DNA from: JAWWPG01 sp037719575
GTDB lineage: Bacteria > Actinomycetota > Actinomycetes > Propionibacteriales > Nocardioidaceae
Reading direction: 5' to 3'
Length of the DNA stretch: 26,603 nt
Assembly (NCBI GenBank): GCA_037719575.1
Contig: JBBJMF010000034.1
Location: 1 to 26,603, forward strand
Part shown: positions 23,674-26,603 of the stretch, one piece after another
How the letters are laid out: every line of letters begins with the position of its first letter
Numbering within the stretch: position 1 is the first letter of the stretch
Made by a program: the position numbers and the translations under genes
Notes under the pieces: generated by a model
What the model saw: the letters and a program-made list of their open reading frames with translations, nothing else
What the model was told of the DNA's origin: nothing
Databases searched by the model: none

Positions 23674-24590
23674 GCGAGCCACGCCTGGTCGCCAAGGCCG
23701 ACCCCGTCAGCTCCTACTACGGGCGGCCGATCCTCAAGACCCCGGTATGGAAGCAGCCGGACGTCCCGCTCTACCTCTACCTCGGGGGAGTGGCGGGGGT
23801 GTCGGCTGTCCTGGCCGAGGGCGCCGCTGCGACGGGGCGGCCTGCCCTGCAACGGGTCTCACGGGTGGCTGCCGCTGGCGGTGCGACCGTGGGCACGGTG
23901 GCACTCGTTCACGACCTCGGCCGTCCCGAACGCTTCCTGAACATGCTCCGGGTGTTCAAGGTGACGTCGCCGCTCTCCGTCGGGTCCTGGATCCTGGCAC
24001 CGTTCAGCGGACTGGCCGCTGGGGCGCTCGCGTCGGACCTCACGGGCAGACTGCCGCGGCTCGGGCGGCTCGCGGGCGTGGGAGCCGGCGTCCTGGGCCC
24101 GGCCCTGGCGACGTACACGGGCGCGCTCATCAGCAACACGGCGATCCCGGCCTGGCACGAGGGCTACCGCGAGATGCCTTTCATCTTCGCGGGCAGCGCG
24201 TCGACGGCAGCCGCCGGGCTCGCGCTGATCGGGGCGCCGACGGACCAGACGGGTCCGGCCCGCCGGCTGGCCGTCGTCGGCGCGGGGGTGGAGATCGTCG
24301 CGGCCGAGCTGCTCCTCAGGAGGCTCGGCGTGGTCGGCGAGCCCTATCGACAGGGGCGTCCCGGCGCCTTCATGAAGTCGGCCCGGAACCTGACGGTCGC
24401 CGGCGTCGTCGCCGCGGTGGTCGGACGGCGGTCCCGGGCGCTCTCGGTCGTTGCAGGCACGATGTTCCAGGCGGCCTCGGTGCTCACCCGTTTCGGCATC
24501 TTCCAAGCCGGGCTCGCGTCCGCCGAGGACCCGAAGTACACCGTCGGCCCGCAGCGAGAGCGGATGCGCGACCGTACGCTGGTCAGGTGA
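23670..24590 (+). CDS. fdhC: NrfD-family membrane subunit of formate dehydrogenase
   Basis: A 306-aa polytopic membrane protein resembling NrfD/PsrC, which exchanges electrons with quinone. About eight hydrophobic segments are visible, from VPLYLYLGGVAGVSAVLA (near 30-50) to LSVVAGTMFQAASVLTRFGIF near the C-terminus. YYGRPILKTPVWKQP at the N-terminus and HDLGRPERFLNMLRVFK after TM2 are typical of NrfD partners of actinobacterial formate dehydrogenases. It replaces the cytochrome b gamma subunit (FdnI) of E. coli; no haem ligand pattern is evident. GTG 23670 overlaps the fdhB stop by GTGA, and its TGA overlaps the selD GTG. Confidence 0.9.
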   Translation: MSEPRLVAKADPVSSYYGRPILKTPVWKQPDVPLYLYLGGVAGVSAVLAEGAAATGRPALQRVSRVAAAGGATVGTVALVHDLGRPERFLNMLRVFKVTSPLSVGSWILAPFSGLAAGALASDLTGRLPRLGRLAGVGAGVLGPALATYTGALISNTAIPAWHEGYREMPFIFAGSASTAAAGLALIGAPTDQTGPARRLAVVGAGVEIVAAELLLRRLGVVGEPYRQGRPGAFMKSARNLTVAGVVAAVVGRRSRALSVVAGTMFQAASVLTRFGIFQAGLASAEDPKYTVGPQRERMRDRTLVR

Positions 24591-25585
24591 CGAGCCCCCC
24601 CACACCGCTCCGGCTCACGCAGACCGCCTCCGGTGGCGGCTGCGCGTGCAAGATCCCGCCGGATGAGCTCGAGCGCATCGTTGCGGAGCTTCCGCAGTCA
24701 CGACAGACGGCGGATCTCCTTGTCGGCTTGGAGAATGGCGACGACGGGGCGGTCGTCCGGATCGACGGGACGCGGGCACTCATCGCCACCGCGGACTTCT
24801 TCCCACCGGTCGTCGACGATCCGTACGACTGGGGCCGGATCGCCGCCGCCAACGCGCTCTCCGACGTCTACGCCATGGGCGGGGAGCCGCTGGTGGCGGT
24901 GAACCTGCTCTGCTGGCCGCGCGAGACGCTGCCGCTCGAGCTGGCCCGCGAGGTGCTCCGCGGTGGCGCCGACGTGTGTGCACAGGCCGGCTGCTTCCTG
25001 GCCGGCGGGCACAGCGTCGACGACGTCGAGCCGAAGTACGGACTTGCGGTGACCGGCATCGCGGACCCGGAGCGGCTGTTGCGCAACGACGCCGCGGCCG
25101 CCGATCTGCCGCTGACGCTGACCAAGCCGCTGGGCCTCGGCGTGCTCAACAACCGTCACAAGGCGACCGGCTGTGGGCATGACGCCGCCGTCGAGGTGAT
25201 GAGCGCCCTGAACAGCGTCGCCAGCCGGGCCGCGCTCGCAGCCGGGGCGGTGTGCGCGACGGACGTGACCGGGTTCGGACTTCTCGGGCACCTCTTCAAG
25301 CTGCTCCGCGCGAGCGGTGTGTCGGCTGAGGTCGACGCCGCCGCGGTCCCGTACGTCGACGGCGCCCGTCAGGCACTGGCGGACGGCTTCGTGCCGGGGG
25401 GCAGCAGGCGCAACCTCGACTGGGTGCGACCGCACCTGCGCTCGGACGTCGGAGAGGCCGAGCTGCTGCTGCTCGCCGACGCCCAGACGTCCGGCGGCCT
25501 GCTGGTCGTCGGCGAGGTCCCGGGATATCCGGTCATCGGTCGTACGACGGCGCGCGGCGCGCACCCGATCGTCGTACGGAGTTGA
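24587..25585 (+). CDS. selD: selenide, water dikinase (selenophosphate synthase) SelD
   Basis: SelD uses ATP and selenide to make selenophosphate, the selenium donor for SelA. It is 332 aa. The N-terminal GGGCACK (Cys19, Cys21, Lys22) corresponds to the E. coli GAGCGCK, so this is the Cys form and not itself a selenoprotein. DDGAVVRID (52-60), ANALSDVYAMGG, CFLAGGHSVDDVEPKYG and CATDVTGFGLLGHL are conserved PurM/SelD segments. GTG 24587 overlaps the fdhC stop by GTGA, making selD the fourth gene of the formate dehydrogenase operon. This ties selenophosphate supply to synthesis of its client. The stop is one base from the convergent LLM gene's stop. Confidence 0.96.
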   Translation: MTSPPTPLRLTQTASGGGCACKIPPDELERIVAELPQSRQTADLLVGLENGDDGAVVRIDGTRALIATADFFPPVVDDPYDWGRIAAANALSDVYAMGGEPLVAVNLLCWPRETLPLELAREVLRGGADVCAQAGCFLAGGHSVDDVEPKYGLAVTGIADPERLLRNDAAAADLPLTLTKPLGLGVLNNRHKATGCGHDAAVEVMSALNSVASRAALAAGAVCATDVTGFGLLGHLFKLLRASGVSAEVDAAAVPYVDGARQALADGFVPGGSRRNLDWVRPHLRSDVGEAELLLLADAQTSGGLLVVGEVPGYPVIGRTTARGAHPIVVRS

Positions 25586-25586
25586 T

Positions 25587-26537
25587 TCAATGGAGCTCGG
25601 GGAGCACCTCGGCGCCGTACATCGCAAGCATCTCGGCGTGGTGCGGACCCATGTTGGCGACGTAGATCTCGTCGAACCCGGCCTCGACGAAAGGCTCGAA
25701 GGCACTCAGGTGCTCCGCGGGGTCCTTGCCGCAGGTGGTCGACTCGGCGGTCATCTCCTTCGTGACGAGGGTCGAGGCCTGCTCGAAGTGCTTCGGTGAC
25801 GGCAGCACCTGGGAGAGCTCCCCGGGCACCCCGGCGTTGGCCCAGAGCCGGTGGGCGATCTCGACTCCGTCCTCGGGGGTGTCGGCGTAGCAGACCTTGA
25901 AACCGGCCTGCGTCGGCTTGCCCTCGCCGCCACCCTCCTTGAACCTACCGAGCAGGTCCGCGTCGGGACTCGTGCTGATGAAGCCGTCGGCGATCCGACT
26001 GGCGACGTCGGTGGCCTTCGGACCGAAGGCAGACATGTAGACAGGCGGGGGCGCGTCAGGCAGCGTGTAGATGCGCGCGGTGTCGACCGTGTAGTACTGC
26101 CCGCGGTGCGAGACGACGTCGCCGGTCCACAGCTTGCGGATGACCGCGACGGCCTCCTCCAGCATCTCCAGTCGGACGTCCGTGGTAGGGAAGGCCTGTC
26201 CGGTGATGTGCTCGTTGAGCGCTTCGCCGGTGCCGATGCCGAGCACGAACTTTCCGTCGAGCAGGACGGCGCTGGTGGCGGCCGCCTGGGCGATCACCAT
26301 CGGGTGGATGCGCATCGTCGGGCAGGTGACCGCGGTCGTCACCGGCAGCGTGCAGACCTGCGAGATCGCACCGATCATCGACCAGACGAAGGGGCTCTGC
26401 CCCTGCTCGTCGTTCCAGGGATGGAAGTGGTCGCTGATCCAGAGCGCGTCGAAGCCGGCATCCTCGGCCCGTTTCGCCTGCTCGACCAGCTCTGATGGCG
26501 AGTACTCCTCGCAGGACAAGAAGTAGCCGATCCGCAT
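25587..26537 (-). CDS. LLM class F420-dependent oxidoreductase, glucose-6-phosphate dehydrogenase-related family
   Basis: A 316-aa luciferase-like (TIM barrel) oxidoreductase. MRIGYFLSCEEYSP, ALWISDHFHPW (31-41; His37 and Trp41 align with the FGD catalytic His and Trp) and LGIGTGEALNEH (99-110) place it near F420-dependent glucose-6-phosphate dehydrogenase (FGD) and its uncharacterised relatives. The family uses deazaflavin F420; this substrate need not be glucose-6-phosphate. ATG 26537 has GAGGGAG upstream. It is convergent with selD, with a single base between stop codons. The remaining 66 bp to the window edge show no further gene. Confidence 0.88.
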   Translation of the reverse strand: MRIGYFLSCEEYSPSELVEQAKRAEDAGFDALWISDHFHPWNDEQGQSPFVWSMIGAISQVCTLPVTTAVTCPTMRIHPMVIAQAAATSAVLLDGKFVLGIGTGEALNEHITGQAFPTTDVRLEMLEEAVAVIRKLWTGDVVSHRGQYYTVDTARIYTLPDAPPPVYMSAFGPKATDVASRIADGFISTSPDADLLGRFKEGGGEGKPTQAGFKVCYADTPEDGVEIAHRLWANAGVPGELSQVLPSPKHFEQASTLVTKEMTAESTTCGKDPAEHLSAFEPFVEAGFDEIYVANMGPHHAEMLAMYGAEVLPELH

Positions 26538-26603
26538 GACGTCTCCCTCGCTGTGGTGTGCCTGCTGGACACGTGCCCGCCACGGCGCCGACCAAACGTC
26601 GTA

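Noticed and set aside
24641..24652. SelD itself as a selenoprotein
   Set aside because: The catalytic position is encoded by TGC, not TGA, so it is the Cys form.
1..26603. CRISPR arrays, insertion sequences, rRNA, phage genes
   Set aside because: No regularly spaced repeats, transposase motifs, rRNA segments or phage proteins were seen.

Overview
The window is a gene-dense, very GC-rich segment with frequent GTG starts and many 1-8 bp gene overlaps. Gene content points to a high-GC actinobacterium, most likely of the Nocardioides type: a DUF222-type HNH fragment, an F420-family luciferase-like oxidoreductase, a LigD-type ligase, FluG-like enzymes and GlgX/TreY/MalQ. The taxonomic call is inference from gene content, not from a marker gene.

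Layout. (1) 1-325: the 3' end of an HNH-endonuclease-like gene (+) faces a decayed treZ remnant (-). (2) 322-6998 (-): an alpha-glucan/trehalose cluster, malQ > glgX > treY, with the treZ scar directly after treY. (3) 7024-11129: an amidohydrolase and an APC permease (-) diverge from a glutamine-synthetase-like ligase (+). The amidohydrolase and ligase correspond to the two halves of FluG-type fusion proteins, which suggests uptake and gamma-glutamylation of an amine. (4) 11184-13282 (+): an isochorismatase-type cysteine hydrolase, then a LigD-type ATP-dependent DNA ligase (phosphoesterase + ligase, no polymerase domain). (5) 13242-15271 (-): a translationally coupled FAD oxidoreductase and SRPBCC protein. 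(6) 15370-25585: a complete selenocysteine locus. tRNA-Sec, selA and selB lie on the minus strand behind an SDR gene. Divergently, fdhA-fdhB-fdhC-selD lie on the plus strand, joined by three successive GTGA overlaps. (7) 25587-26537 (-): an F420-family LLM oxidoreductase convergent with selD.

The main functional unit is the selenocysteine locus. The formate dehydrogenase alpha subunit is split by an in-frame TGA at 20138-20140. It sits exactly where formate dehydrogenases carry their active-site Sec and is followed by a hairpin with a GGTCT apical loop, as in the E. coli fdhF SECIS element. SelD makes selenophosphate, SelA converts Ser-tRNA(Sec) to Sec-tRNA(Sec), and SelB delivers it to the UGA. 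The 10 kb therefore holds one Sec client and the four dedicated factors needed to make it. The tRNA-Sec has C instead of U at position 33.

No CRISPR array, rRNA, insertion sequence or phage gene was seen. No convincing rho-independent terminator was found; both convergent junctions inside the window (ligD/SRPBCC and selD/LLM) overlap or abut.
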